Counted from the stretch's first letter, positions 1-14,744 are shown. The stretch: DNA of 64,000 nt from Amia ocellicauda (GCF_036373705.1 NC_089851.1:20031470-20095469); one strand, 5' to 3'. Made by a program: numbers and translations. The notes: generated from the letters alone by a model not told the origin.

Positions 1-3000
1 TAAAGCACTTTTTTAGAAGAGGAACTGTGTAGCATATGCATCAGTTATTTATTGTAAAATCGTATGGGGCCTATCTGCCTTTATTATGGATACTCTCATG
101 TCTTTATTAGAGCATCTCATTACAACAATGTGACATTTGAGGAAAGATCTATTATTTAACAATATCATTAACTGAAGTACAACCTTTCCGAAGTTGACAG
201 CTACTAATGCTAATGGATCGAATTGCTTTTTTAAGCCAGCATCAATACATTTTTGAAGTGACAAAAGGAAACTTAATAAGATCTTAAGATGTTCTCAAAG
301 ATGATTATATTGCAAATTCTATTGTTTTATATGCAAAAAAGTCTTCAGAAACATTATTCTTGCAAACAAATTATATCAAAATTATGCCTTGTTATGTTGA
401 GTCTGTCTTTGCTGATGAATGTAGTGGAAACAAACTAAAAATATTAATTTAGATAAATATCTGGTCAATTAAAATAAGAAAACAACATGCAGTGGGTAGT
501 ATAATGAAAGGAAAACTGCTATACAAAATAATTTGTCTACCTGTCTGAAGCAAAAAACACTTGTAATAATACATTTGTAAGTTTGGTTAATTTTGTTGAA
601 AATAAGAATATAAAAGAAGTAACCAATATATTGAAGATATGAGCCAGTCCTTGATCTTTAGTAATACTTCAGCCAAGAGCAGGCTTTAGTACAAGGAGTG
701 ATGAGTCTAATTCTTCTGGTTTGCATTACTTTGATCTGTTGTTTTTAAGAATTGATTCCAATGTGAATATTGTACAGAAAGGCAGAAAATACGGTGTTAA
801 ATAGATCTAAAATACTACGGAAATTGCAACTCAAGCACTATATGTGCTGCCCACAGCTTCAAGTAATGGATTACCAGGCTTAATGTGCACCTGAAAACCT
901 CTTCAGAAGAATAATTAAGCTCAAGTACTAAGGACTTCACTTCACAGGACTGTGTAAGGAAAAGAGGCATGCTGATAATTGTTTGAGGTAAAACTTGTCT
1001 CTGGCAATTTTGATTCTCATGTTGACTAAAGGGGAACTAGCAGAGTCCCTACAGTTATTGGTTTATATATGTTGGTAGAAGTGTATAAGTAAAGTATCTG
1101 TGATGTTTCTGTTCCATGCTATAATTGTAGTAACTTTTGAAACATAAAAGTATTATCTTCATCACAATCATGGCTGTTGAAAATACCCCAAAGGAGAGCT
1201 CTGCTGTCTTTCAGCATGTGACATTTCAACACTTACCAGATAAAAGAAAACACTACATCTAGAAAGCACGGGATCTGTCTTCCCTGCAGCAGCTCAGGTA
1301 ATGAGTCTGTTCAGTGGTAGTGTGATCATATAGCTCCATATTCACCATGATGAGATGGGACAGGGTTTTAAAGTAGCCTTTAAAGAGAAAGACATTCAAA
1401 TTTGAACCCTTTGGCACGTAAGTACACAAATAATTAATTTTAGTTTCTCTTTAAAGTCTAATTTAAATGTGTTTATATAATTTTCTCATTTAAGAAAATG
1501 TTTAAAAAAGATAAATGCAATAAATATATTTTGCCTGCCAGCTAAAGGAAAGCAGAAAGACACACAAGTGCTTGAGTAATCTGACTGTATTAATCAACTC
1601 ATTCCATCTCTAGCATATACTTCTTCAGTTAATAAACTCTCTAAAAATGCAAATTAGTTGCATATTATGATCCACTTAACAAAATAACTAGAATTGATTT
1701 GTGGAATGAATTCATAAGTGTGTAAATAGACTTTACAGCTTATAAGCATTGTAAGTATGTAAACAAGATCTAACTTTTGTAATAGTCCCCTTTAAAGGAC
1801 CTGCATAATGTTTTCAAATTTGAATATTTAATTTTGCTAGGTTGGCAGGTTTGGATGAAACATGCTGAAATTAAATTATCAACTTTTTACCTGGTGTTCT
1901 TTTGCCTTTTCCAAAATCACAATTAGTCCGCCAAAGATTTGGTCAAAACACCAGCTTAAGAGAAGATTCAGAAATAAAAGCAACAAAAGTCATGTAAGTG
2001 CTCAGTGAATCTATCAGAGGTGGCCAGAGTGGCAGCAGGCCATAGTAACTTACACAAGAGGAATTATTGCATTTTGAAGAGACTAAGAATCCAAGATATA
2101 CACAGGTTTGTCAAACACACATTTTTCTTTTGTTCATTTCAGGAAGACTCTAGCGATAGAGATGTTTCATCTGGCCAGAAAAATCATCTCAGGAAATTAT
2201 TTCTCTGAGCAGCATGCCGGCAGTGCAAACCTGACAGAAACGGTGCATGCCTCAATAAGAGAGAACATATTTAAATTTAACTAGGTGGACCCAAGTAGTG
2301 ACAATTCTGAAGAACAGTTGCAGCTTCAAATATAAGCAGAGTAACTTGTTATCATGGTGTAAGTGATATGCTTTTTCATAACCAATTGACAGGAAAGCTT
2401 TTACCAATCAGCACTCGCACAAAATAACTGTCCTCTTTTTGCTCATAACAAAGACCTTTAATAGCCTGTAATAAATGAAGTTCACTTTTTTAGTCAAACA
2501 CTGTAATTATGATAATTGCCAGACATTAAATGTGCCTGTTATAAGTCTTCCAAAACTGCTTTCCTCACTGGTTGAATTCAGTTATCATTTTTTGGGGAGC
2601 ATGGAACAGGCAGAATGATATTGAACAATTATTAAATACAATCCTTTTTTACTAGCTGGACTAGAGGTCACCTAAAACCAAGTGAAAAGGTGCAATCATT
2701 GCGTCTGGAAAGCAGAAATAATTGTCTAAGCTCTTTTCATGCATTATCTTTGGAATCTAGCGCCAGTATTGGATACGAAAGAAGCACTGATTCACAATGA
2801 AGTCTCACAATGAGCCATTACTACTACAGACAAGGTGTCTGTTCCACATTAGCCTTGTTAGCATTCAAAGGTCAGCAAATCCTTTGTCAAAAGTGGATTA
2901 TAACCTTTTGGGCTTTCCTCCTGTTGCAGTGAAATTGCTTGACTGGTAAATTAAGTTTAATTCCTTGTTCAACCTGGGGATTGCACATACGATTTTGGGA

Positions 3001-3221
3001 ATGCTACATTTCTTTGGGAGCTGTATTGAAGCATTGCACTGGCCCAAGACGCCACTGTATTTATTTCCTTCGGCTCTCCTCTTCTGCAGGGTTTTTCCAT
3101 GTAACCACATTAGTGTTAATCAACAAGCAGACATTCTTAGACATTCATTGTGGATACTTGATAATGATTGGTGTGATGGAACAAGGCCCATCCCTTTGTT
3201 AAGATAATTCAAAACCTTTTA
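1..3221. other. AT-rich intergenic DNA, no gene seen
   Basis: No open frame longer than about 90 codons, no pair of plausible splice sites around a recognisable peptide, and no long repeat is apparent. The short open frames here overlap one another on both strands and resemble no family I recognise. I see only ordinary AT-rich non-coding sequence. Confidence 0.6.
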
Positions 3222-3540
3222 CAGGGGTCTCAAACTCAATTCCTTGAGGGCCGTGTATATGGTGGTTTTTGTTCCAATCGAGTTCTCAATTACTTAATTT
3301 GTCTAATGAATGATTCAATTTGACATATTTAAAAATATATATTTTGAGGTATTTTACAGTTGATGATCTAAATGTGCATTTGATTCAAGGTACAGTTGCT
3401 TGTAAAATATCTCAGGGTAGTATAGGTGTTTAAATGTATCTAGCTGATTAAACAATTAGACCAATTAAGTAATTGAGGACTCTGTTGGAAGGAAAACCAG
3501 CATGCATATGGCCCTCCAGGGACTGAGTCTGAGACCCCTG
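3222..3540. mobile_element. Palindromic MITE, hAT-like
   Basis: The two ends are inverted copies: the left end begins caggggtctcaaactcaatt and the reverse complement of the right end begins caggggtctcagactcagtc. Further in, both arms share the complement pair around ttgttccaa and ctcaattacttaatt. There is no coding capacity. The structure and CAGGGGT-type ends match the CAG(N) termini of non-autonomous hAT elements. The flanks share only TTTTA, so the 8-bp target duplication expected for hAT is not clearly preserved. It resembles the elements at 32738 and 46492 in design. Confidence 0.55.
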
Positions 3541-3858
3541 TTTTAGAACAAAGAAAGACTTATCTGGGGTGTGGTTATGGAGCAGCCATCTTGGGGGAAG
3601 TAGGGGAAGGTTACAGAGGCCATCTTGGTAAGGGACTTTATAGACCTGAGTCACCTTACTGCTGACATGGGGAGGGGTTTAATGCTATTGTTTATAGTTC
3701 AGATTTGTTTTATAATCAAACATCACCTTTGTTATAATTTTATTTTCATGTAAACCTATTTTGGAAATGTATGTTTGGGGCTGTATGTTTTAATATTTCT
3801 TTTGTCACCCCTATCTTCCAATGGTTGTGTCTAAGGGGTGGGGCTAAGCTGACCACAG

Positions 3859-3865
3859 TATAAAA
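3859..3865 (+). promoter_or_regulatory. Possible TATA box with upstream CCAAT
   Basis: TATAAAA lies 37 bases after a CCAAT pentamer at 3818-3822, within a local GC-richer stretch (3825-3900) that includes GGGGTGGGGC. The spacing is what a polymerase II core promoter, or the U3 region of a solo LTR, would show. No downstream coding exon is visible, and chance occurrence in AT-rich DNA cannot be excluded. Confidence 0.2.
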
Positions 3866-5939
3866 GCAGGTTTGAGGAGTTCAGTAAGAGAGCTGGGTGT
3901 TGGTTAACATGGGCACATTTGTGGTGGAGTAGTTTGTTTATTGTTGTTTTTGCCTGCAATTATTAATTCTGTGTGCTGGCAGTAATTACAATTATTTTTG
4001 TGTGTGATGGCATAAATGGGGCTTGTGAGGGATCGAAACAACTGAAACGATTGATTCAGAAAACGAGTCAATCTTTCGAAACGTTGCAAACATCTCACCA
4101 CAGTGACATCTTGTGGCCAGATGATGCACAATAAAACCCCGTGTGACTGGCAGACTAGAGCTGATCGGAAAAACTTCATTGATGAAACTGCCGAAGGAAT
4201 AAGGGGTTCATTATGACACCAGACAGTGTTACAAACCATCACCAGATACTAAGCTACACTGTAAGATCAGATTGTTGTATATCACAAATTATTGTACAAA
4301 AAGCATGTTGGCACTTTTGGTTATTCAATCAAAGCAAATGTGAACCTATTTGTAATTCATGTCCTGTTAAACTAACTTAATATATCTATGAGAAACATGT
4401 GCATCATTGTGAAAAGAACAGAATGCCTTTGGCTTTGTTGTTTTTTTAATTTTAAACAAAAACAATGTCATTACATTGTGTTGGGTCTGGATGTCATAAG
4501 TGCGCACTATTTAAACATTTATACATTTATGTTGAATTGAAGAGAGAAGATGACAGTTTGTACACACAATATTATTATTTCACATGGAATTGAAAATGGA
4601 AGCATATGATGTACGAGGCCAGAGAAATATAAGATTGAGTAAAATGTGTGACAACCAGCCCCGGTCTCCCCTACTTTTACTTGCAGCTTTGCATGTGTCA
4701 TCAGACTGTGGACTCTATACTCAAAAGTGTCTGTATTTAATGTGCTGTTGTAACTCTTTGTCCAGATTCCTCAGTGCGGCACTCAGACTGCTGGCTTTAT
4801 AATGTTTCGTAGTAGGTCAAAGGGCTTTAAATTATTAAAACATATAAATCTAGTCTAACATAATATCCTAAATCACCTCTCCTGACCACTCGGCATCTTC
4901 AGATTTCGACATGAGCATCTTCAGACAGGCTTAATAAACCTGAATGACTGTGATGCATTTTACAGTGGGCATATACTAATTTATGTTTTGCATTTCATTT
5001 GAATGACATAATTTACATGGGTGCTTATTTCTACCATGTCGTTAACTTATTTAATTTGAATGGTAATGGTTCTGTCAAAAGACAATGGAATTACATTCTG
5101 CGCCAATAAAGATAAAGGTGGACTGTATTTGAAAAGCAATTGATATCCAACCTTTTTTGTTTGTTTGTTTTCCTTTAAAATGAGCTCTAACAACCTGGTA
5201 TAGACGGGGATTAGAAGTGCAAACACTTCTAGAAACGGACAAGCTTCTCAACAGTATGACGTAATAAAGCCCCATTCAGCCTAGTCAGGTGACTCATTTT
5301 GATACAGACTTCAGAGTAATGTGTCGAAACTATGCTTCAAATGATTCGAAGCAGATTGCAGTATTCTGAGTCTGACATCACTACTTTTTTTGGTGCTGCA
5401 TGTTTGGCTTTTTGTCCAACAGACAATACATATTATTACTTTTTAGATTTTTTTTATACTTGCTATCCTTGTTCTTAATTGTCTGATACCGGAACCACCA
5501 CAACTGGAGAGAGAAACAGATAGAGGACTCTCTAGTAAAGTTTAATAAGAATTTATATTCACTAATTAAATACAGAAATAAAAGCCATGTCAGCAGCCCA
5601 AAATGAAAATAATAACTTTTAAAATGAATATATTGTCCGTAGCAATGTTCAGCTTCTCTGCTGGCCCAGGTATTACTGCTACTTCTGTCAACTGCTGTCT
5701 TTGCATTTCCTATTATTCTTCATTCAGCACAGTTCTACTGGCCTTCAGTGACACTCACTTCATCAGCTCTGTACACAGGGTTGAATCCCTCCTTATATAG
5801 TTTATTGAGCTAGTTAAAGCTCTAAAGCCCGACCATATGTCCATATAAAGAGAATTCTTTTTTTTCTTCCACAGGCTTTACCATGCATTTCCTTGCATAT
5901 TCAACTGCGCTGAATGGTATTGTAAAGGTATACATAATA
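3866..5939. other. Intergenic DNA, no gene seen
   Basis: No recognisable exon. Short open frames (such as one of 112 codons on the minus strand at 3904-4242) have no family resemblance. A stretch around 4030-4140 containing TTTCGAAACG and a stretch around 5320-5380 containing TCGAAGC look like old interspersed repeats, but I could not delimit them. Confidence 0.5.
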
Positions 5940-6017
5940 CAGCTCTGGATAAAATTAAGAGACCACTCCAAGTTCAGAAATCAATGTTAAGTGGTCTCTT
6001 AATTGTTTCCAGAGCTG
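5940..6017. mobile_element. 78-bp palindromic Tc1/mariner-type MITE
   Basis: The element is almost all terminal inverted repeat: 28-bp arms starting CAGCTCTGGA and ending in AAGAGACCACT differ at only 2 positions, separated by 22 bp. TA dinucleotides at 5938-5939 and 6018-6019 form the expected target duplication. It has no coding capacity and would be mobilised by a transposase supplied in trans. Both the TA target and the short palindromic structure fit Tc1/mariner non-autonomous elements. Confidence 0.8.
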
Positions 6018-9000
6018 TATTTAGTATTTAAATCTAACCATTGGGACTAAACAACTCAGTACAGTAGGTCAACTATTTATTTTTTGTAGCCCTGGCAAAG
6101 TCAACTAGAGTGTTTTACCAAGGGCTAAGAAAATATGTGTTATAATACATACAGGGCAAAATCATTAATGTTGTAGAAAGAGAAGAAGAAACTAGAAGCA
6201 GTTCATTTTCATACACCATGGGGTTTTTGTGGTCATGCTGAGTACCTCCTCATATGTAATAAAACAATAATGTAACATGTCACATCACTACAAGATATTT
6301 CTCCCTCTGTAGTCCTGTGTAGGACACAAAGCTTTCCAGATGTTTAGATAAATCAAGCAAAGAAAGGCAGTGATGCTCCTGTCCTGCAGCTTTTAGTTAC
6401 TGTATGAGAGGGTAAAATAACACTTGTTTATAACATTGTCAAGGTTTGAAGTGTTCAAACCTGAAGGCTTTGTTAGAAGGTCACAAAATGAGACAGACTG
6501 TGACAGGTGACATTTCGTAACCTGTCCTGTGAGCAAGGGTGTCACATAACTCAATAGACAATAAAAAAAGACTACAGGAGTCTACTGGTGCCCTCCAGCA
6601 CCCCCGGAGTCTCAAGGTTCCCCCAGTGGTGAACGTTCCTCTAAAGAACAGGTTATCTAAGATGACAAACAGACATGGCGTCCCAAAGGGAACACTGCAT
6701 TCGCTTAACTCTGTTAACGTGGGGGAAATAGATGTCTGTGTTTGCCAAAGACAAAACATATTTTGATCTCCCTGTGATATGTAAAACAATATGCTTGTAT
6801 TTAAATAACATTTGCACATATTCCATTTGTGAAAATAATCATTTTCCAAAAATGTATTTTTCTTCTTTATCATTTACATCATATGATATTGGCTTAATTT
6901 CTAAGGTCATCAAACCATGTCATTTTATCTTACTGCACAAAATTAAATCAATACATTATTGAGCAACCTAGCATTTACAAGTAATTTACTTGAAACCACT
7001 CATTAGTGTCTGGGTTAGACATTTTTGTTTCACAAACCACAAAAGTCTTTGTTTGGGATTGCTGTATCACCCACTTGTAATCCTTTATGACTATGGCAGT
7101 AATTAAATCACAGCACTGCTTAAAATGTATCTGAAATACTGTGACTCATAGAAAAGTACATTTTCAAAGACTGTAAAATATCCATGGAAGACATCAACAT
7201 ATACATTTAAAAATGAATAGAATCTATTTTCTTTATTTTATAAAATAATATTAAGGGCTAGGAATCTTCAGTGGTTTCTTGGTTGTTTTCAGCCTAGAAT
7301 GTCATCATTGACTGACCCTACAGGAACACAAAGCTGAATGGTTCATTATGGAGGAGAACAAACAAACTTCCATTAAAGGGGAGATGTGATCGAGTAAGAG
7401 GTTTGGGTTTTCAATCTCTTCTGATTTGTACGTCTCACTGAACCTTAAATAACACACCTACACTCTACAACAATGCCCTGGTCTTGGTTATTTCAAGCTA
7501 TTTTGAGGTGGCATTTTATATATTTCCAATATCACTGGTAAACAACAAACTGTCACTGAATTTATATCCAATCATTTAAATGTCAGTCTACTTGGACAAC
7601 AATAATTACTGTACACAAGGTTAGAGGTGAAAGGTTACGCTGAAGGCATTCTTATTTGTTTGTGATGTGAACAGAACACAATCTAGCTGTTTAGGTCCAT
7701 GCTTTATATTCCTTTGTTTATATTTCTAGTTGATTGTATATACCAGTGAATTCATTTGATGGGTCTGTAAGGTGATACATAAAGGTGAAAGTGTGCTATA
7801 ACATGCAGTATCAGCCAATGCATCATATGTGTGCGAGTGTGTTTCATTCTGAATGAGGTTACTGACAGCCAGCCTGAAGCCCAGGTAGAATAAAGTGGAT
7901 AAAAGTGTGCATAGTGTCCGGTAATTAAAAACATCTCTGCTTTGTTAGTTCCAACCATATCTATTTTAGCTGTGCTGAGGGAGAGGTGCCTCCTACTCAC
8001 ATATTATTTGTATCTATTTTTCTTATTGTCGGTTCTGGTACTGAATCGTCATAGCCTGCATCCCCCATGATTGTGTGGATATTAGAGTCACCAGTAAAGG
8101 TGGCATTTACTCATATGATCTGTTGGTGTTATTATTGCAGTTTGGGAGCCAATTCCTTGTGTTTGTGTGTCCCAATGATTGGCATGACTATATATATTGG
8201 TAATAAGTGTTATCTGGATTGTACTCCAGTAAGACCAGGGCTTCGAATGTGTTTCAGACAGTCAGGACACAGCCTGATGTACCAGTCCATTTTATCAATC
8301 AAAAATAAACTAGCAGTCATTATCAGGACATGCTCACAGATTAACAATAAAGGAGCAAGTTAAGATCATTATTGCTCAGTTTAGTGTTGCCTGTAATGAG
8401 GACCCAGTGACCTATTCATAGACACTGTTACTCATAAAGTAGCCTGTGTGAATTGAAGGGAAGGAGAGAGACAGAGGAAAAACTGAATTTGCATAACAGA
8501 ACACGTCTTGTGCTGGAATTTTAAAATAGGAGTTATATATGTCAGCTGCATTATTTATAGCAAAGGAAAAAGGCTCTGAAATGGTATGCTGTTGGGCATC
8601 TGTCATGTTTTACAGAAGTGACATTTTAGTGAGTAGTGCCTGCAATTAGTAAATGTAACTGCATAACAGACTGGGGGTAGCATTTCTCACATTAATTTGC
8701 AGCAGAGCCAACTTTTACGTCCCACATCACAAACTTATTTATTGAGAGGTTTATCTCTCAGTATCAGACTACTGGATCAGGGCTGCTCAATTGTCACACC
8801 TCTCACAATACAGAAATAATTGCATTGTTCTTCAATTAAATGTACAAACTTTGGAAACCTCATTTACCCCGATTAACTGCAGACATTTTCAACCTAGGCC
8901 ATTGTGTAATATTTAATTGACAGTAGAAATCTCCCACAAGTTCCCGTGTGAGGCATTAGTTTATTGAGCTGTTTGTTGAACTAATGAGAATGTATAAATG

Positions 9001-9087
9001 CTAGGTGAATAAAGCAATGCAAGATTTCTGACAGGTACGTATTCTGTTTCATTATCAGCAAAATGAATAATTATATTTTGTGTAATT

Positions 9088-9151
9088 AGCTCCAGCTTCC
9101 CCGCGACCCTCACCAGGATAAGCAGTTTCGAAAATGGATGGCTGGATAGAT
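9088..9151 (+). repeat. 3' tail of a (GGAT)n-type LINE or related SINE
   Basis: The segment reads AGCTCCAGCTTCCCCGCGAC, then CCTCACCAGGATAAGCAG and a short ATGGATGGCTGGATAGAT tail. It is the same kind of 3' end seen at 16905-16950, where the larger LINE ends in GTGACCCTCACCAGGACAG followed by (GGAT)n. Only about 64 bp are present, so this is a severely 5'-truncated copy or a SINE borrowing the same tail. Confidence 0.65.
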
Positions 9152-12100
9152 ATTTTGTGTAAATCTCATAGGAGAAAATATAAAATCATTGCTGTGTGAT
9201 CTTCACAAACACTTTGTGCAAGAGGCAAGTAAATGGAATTAATCAACAAGAAATGGTTGAGATAACATGTTTTGCCTATTTTTTAATACAGCAGTGCATA
9301 CAAATGAACACTGAAATAATCAAATTCTATTTAAAATAATACAATTTAGCATAATAATGTAGGTACAAATAAGCAAGATGTGAAATCCAGTTCAGTTAGT
9401 CTAGGTAGCACCATATCAGTGCTTTCCAAACAAATAATATTCACGTTAACACAGTGTCTAGTGTGACCAGTTTAAAAAATGTAACATTTTCTTTTCTGGA
9501 GGATGAAAATGCTGTATTTTGAATATAGTCAGACTCCATATTCATTAACCAGAGTAACAAGTTCCCGGAATGACAGAAAAATACAATTCTGCTAGGGTGA
9601 CTGACCTCATATCAAACAATAGTGAATGAAAAAATGTACCTTATTGACCATTAACATCAGAGCCATTGCAGGGGATGGCAATGTGGAAGATAAGTTTGTT
9701 GCAGCCGTAAATAATGACCTGCAATAAACTTGATATGTTTTTGTTGGTTTATCAACATGAAATGCAGAGGTGCTAAAATGTCAAATTGAATTCATACAGA
9801 CAATTTCAGTGGAGTAACTTGATAGATAGGGACAATCAAAGGCACTTTTTATGCATATATGCTTAATGCACCATTGTGCCACAGCTCATCGTCAGATATT
9901 ACACATGCTTCTACCTATTCCTTTCACGTGCACATTTGTCAGTTACCTGCATTTTTTTGGTTGTTTTTTTTGGGAATCTCCATACAGTCAGTCCACGGAT
10001 ACACCTTGCATTTCATTTCCATCCCTGAACAATTTCTGAAATGGTCCTTCTTTTTCTGGCAATCAATCTCTTTCTGCACTTGAGCAAACAAAATTGATTA
10101 CTTTTCTAACTCTATGAGATAAATTAATCTGTATCAAAGCCTGCAGTTGTTTTATTAGATGTCTGAGCAGATATTTACAGCATCCCTGTCCATTTGGTGT
10201 CGGTGCTCCATTGGACTGGGAGAAGCTCTGCTGAATATGTAGCTCTCAAAAGGTGACAAAGTGCTTTGACAGTCTTACTCCCCTACTCAGTAAATGGACT
10301 TTTCAGGGAGTTTATTTTTTTATTTTTTTATTTTGCTTAGGTCAGATATTTTCTCTTCTTTGTGGTGGGAGGGATTGAAACTGTGCCAAAAATGCTGTCA
10401 GATTTACAACTGCAAAATGCAGCTATCTAATATGACAGATGTATAACAGGATTATACCTTCAACCAGAACCTTGGCAGTTTGTATGGTTCAGTTCCTGTC
10501 CTGATCGTGTGGGCAGGGTTAAATTCAGTCTGAGCAATCTGCAGAGGAACTGCTAAATACCTCTCACATAAATGCGGGGAGGAATGTAACCATTTATCTT
10601 CATGCTAGCTAATGCAAGTATATATTTATGGAGGGCAGGAGCAATGATGCCTATAAATATATATTCGTTTCCCTTTACATAACAATCTCAAGGGAGCATG
10701 TGTTTAAATCCAAACAATGGAGTCATATTTGCTGCTGTTGTTGATGTTATTGTTTGATGGATGCCTTTGTTCAAAGTCCTTCATGTTCAATAAGGAGTTC
10801 TTTGAGAGTTATGTTACAACAAATATAGAAAACACCTGTCTAAGTGTTCTGTAGAGATACACCCCAAGAACAGGGCCAGTGCTGAAAATAATAGGTGATT
10901 GAATTTGAATGAACCAAACCTGGATTTTTTTAAATAAAATACGTATGCCTTTAATACTTGTCCACAATCCTTTCAAGTGGATACGAGTTATTGTCAAGAT
11001 GATTTTCAGATAAGTAACAGTATATGGCAGACCTTGACTGTTGACTCTGCATTAATACCAAGACAAGCAGTTTATCTTCTCAGCAGGACTCAATAGAAGA
11101 GCAACCCTATTAAAGCTTTAAAAATGTTTTGTTTTATTTTATATGTTGAAGTGCTAGTAAGTTTATACATTAAGATCCCCAGAGGAAACCTAAGTAGGAT
11201 CCTTTTCAAAGTGATTTGAACCAGCACACAGTTTGATTCCCATTTTCTCTGATTTGTATTTTTTATTAAGTTTAAAAGTGCAAATCTAGGAAAGACTATG
11301 AAAATGTGAAAACCTAAAGCAGAATTTATATGTCTTTAATACAATATTTAGGTTATTTAGAATGAGAAAAAGAGTAAAGAAGTAAAGAAAGAAGTAAAGA
11401 AGTAAAAGATTATTAAATTCATCCTGTTACTTGAATTATGTTTTGTAAATCCAGGACATATATACTATGAACACACTATGCAATGTCTGAGAGCAACGAA
11501 AAAGGACAAAACGATAAAATGGGATGTTCATGACACTTGAACAATTAAAATTCCATCAAAAGGCCAATTTGTCACTTGTCAAGTTTTCAAAAGGATGACA
11601 ATCGCTTTGTTTGGCTATTTCTTAAGAACCCCCGGGGTTTAATGTCATCAAATTATGCATGTGTCATAAAAATGTGTTCAGCAGCAATTTCATGATAAAG
11701 TTTTCATGGGTGTGATCGGTCATACAGGAATGGTTTTGATAAACAACTGTCATTGTTGTCTCCCACCGGCAATTTTCATCTCATTGAGGTTTGTTAGTTG
11801 TTGTTTGTGTTGTAAACTTGCCCATAGCAAAATTCTTCTTTAAGTGTCATTATGATAACTAGCTATGTTTTTTATTTATTTATTTTTAAATCATTGGTGA
11901 TATATGCTTATATGATGGTGTCAAATGTGGTCTATAAATGAGACAATAAAAACTAAATCTTTAAATTAATCAAATAATCCCTCACATAAAAGTTTTAAAT
12001 GGGTTTGTTTAGCTTTGGCTTTGCTGGAGGACAGAGTGTCCAAATGGTCTACATGATGGTAAGATTTTCTTAGGCAGATCTATGGCCAGTTTTTCAAGAA

Positions 12101-14162
12101 AAGAACAGTAGATTTCTGGCACCTGAACAGAATAAGTGTCTGATTGTCCATATCGGGTTCACAATGTTTCCTTTTGTATTGCTATTATTGTTTGCTTTTT
12201 TATTTTAATTGCATTTCCTTCAGATTTTAACTTTCTACAGTTTCTACAGGTCACCAGTACCAGTGAAGTGACATCATTCCTTAGCCTTTCCGGTGAACAA
12301 ACTCATACAGCATATTCAATTATTTTAGTCTGAGTCAATGCGCCAATTAAGAAATACCAAAACAATCAATACCTAACCTTGCTGATCTCTGTCATCCATA
12401 TCAGCCACTTTATGTTTTGAATCATGAAAGAAAATGTTCATTATCACAATAACTGCGTGGGGATTACAGAATGTGGTTCGTTTGCAAATGAGAAATTAAA
12501 GTTAGTTGTGGTATTTAATTTGCTGACCATGTGTTTCTGATAAAGTTTAAATAACGGCCACATCTTTGTAAACACACTTGTTGATCTCCAATGCTTCACA
12601 AAGTAAAAATCAAGTTTAATGAAGTTTGAAATCTGAAGTTAAGGAGAGAAGACCATTCTTGAAAAGCACATTCTACCTAATTTGCAAAGTGGGTGAAATA
12701 TAGTTAGCCAGATGTCACATGTGTGTTTACTGCTGTTAATCTGGCTCTCCCATCTCTGCCTTGCAGCTAAAACTTGGCTAAACTTCTCAAGATTTCTCAC
12801 CTCCTATACCCAATACACAGCTGGTGTTGCAGGATTGTAGGGTGAAAATAAAACAATGTACCTGACATTATTTCATGCATGAAGTGCTTAATTTCTAATT
12901 TTTCAAACTGGGAATGCAGTTTTTAATCATACTTGAATGTGAAATGTCTTAACCTAGTTTTCTTTTTCAATTAAGGTTAATTTATTTGGATCAACTACTT
13001 ATTACCGTCAGCAATCTGTATGGAAACAGGAACTTCAGTGAGCTCAGCAGTGACTGGCTTAGTCTTTATTCCAGGCCGCTCTGTGAATAACCCCCAGTTT
13101 TCCTTTCTGTGCATTTCTCAACATATGGCAAAGCTCTGGACTTGCTCTCTCTCAACCCTGTGCAAACTGGCACAATGTCAAAGTATTAGTATTGGCTTCT
13201 GTATTTTTGACCTCCTCAGAGTAATAGCACTTTTATTTTTTAATCAACTTTTGTACATTGGCAAAAGCTACTCACAACGAACAGTTGCATTGACCATGAA
13301 AGATGGATAAGACTACAGTTTTGAAAACGATGAAGATATGGTTCATATTACTCACAGAGGATGTAAAACCTGCTTGGTTCTTTGGTTCGAAGCACACAGA
13401 TTCCAATGTTAGCAGGTGGTATAACACAATATCTTTAGCAGCTCTACTCAGGGACTAGCTTTTCTCCAGACTGCAATGTATGTTAAAATGGCAATGCTAC
13501 AGCTATCCAGAATCAGTTCAGAAGGTTAATTTAAGGACTCTGAACCACATTATTTTCTTACTGTAGTTTTATCAAAGTTAATGTAGTATGCTGTATTACA
13601 GTGTGTATCTGTGCATCTTATGATCACTTTATTTCTATATGGAAATATTGCTGCTCTTTTTTATTTTTATTTGTTTAGACTATTTCTTCGGGATACAAAC
13701 ACATATCCATCCCAAAAAGTCATGAATAAGGTCTGAAGCTGTGTAATCCCACATTTTAATAATAGATGAAAGATACTCATAATAAAAAAGACCTGAGACT
13801 AAGAATGTGCTTGCTAACATTATATTTGATATATGAAAGTTATAGTGGAGACATTTCTTTAGACCTCAATAAGGATTATATAATTTTCAGAACAGAAGGT
13901 GGCATTTTATATACTGCCTGTAGTATGTCTGAAACCACAGGCATTTAAATGAAAAGACAAAAGAACAAAACAGAGGTAAGACCTAATAGCAAATGTCATA
14001 CTCTGTTAATGTGACTTTTGACACTTTATTATCAACATATTATCAACAAATCATATCTCTCTGCCCTGCAGCATTTCATCTTGTATGTTTCACAGAAATG
14101 TCTGCTCATGATTTCCATTTTAGGCACATGTGAGCACAGAAAATGAATCACAGAAGAGATTT

Positions 14163-14181
14163 ACACACACACACACACACA
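14163..14181. repeat. (AC)n microsatellite
   Basis: A short uninterrupted dinucleotide run in intergenic DNA. Confidence 0.9.
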
Positions 14182-14744
14182 AAATAATTACACAAATAGG
14201 CACTAGACTGAACACCATAGTGATAAGGACCAGGTGATAAACTGGTGCTATCCAGTACTTTAAAATTTTTACAATTAAGAAATAAAGGAAAATCATTTAT
14301 ATTTACAAACAAAATGCCTTGGAAGTTCACTGGAGCTGTCCTGTAGTATAAACAATTGTTAGAAAACAACAGGTAGGTTTGTTAAGCATTTCATAAGCAT
14401 TATGGATTGTCTGATTTAATCTGATTTAACTGCAGTTGTAATCTTTTGGAAGAGGCACACTCAGCATTACAATCTTAGTTATCTTTCATTCAAATGGATT
14501 ACATTAATCCACTCAGTGGACATGAAAAACACATGAAATATTAACATAAATTAAGAACTACAAAACTAGAGATCCCTCCCTCTATCACCTGCAATGACTT
14601 TATGGATTATATCAACAGCTAAGTCCTTGAATCCATGAATTTTGTCCTTGATAGAATCAGACAAAATCCCCACATATTATAGCTAACACATGCAGTCCAT
14701 AACGAACACCATGTTCTAGCACAAGGATGCTCATAAGTGTACTT

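Larger units (their letters stand above)
6018..14744. other. AT-rich intergenic DNA with minor repeats
   Basis: No supported gene in nearly 9 kb. All open frames are below 100 codons, occur on both strands and look random. Recognisable items are a LINE tail at 9088-9151 (listed separately), a short run of GTAAAGAA-like units near 11370-11408, and an (AC)n tract at 14163-14181. Non-coding regulatory elements may be present but cannot be recognised without cross-species alignment. Confidence 0.5.

Noticed and set aside
3904..4242. 112-codon minus-strand frame
   Set aside because: No recognisable domain. It lies over what looks like an old repeat and has no exon signals.
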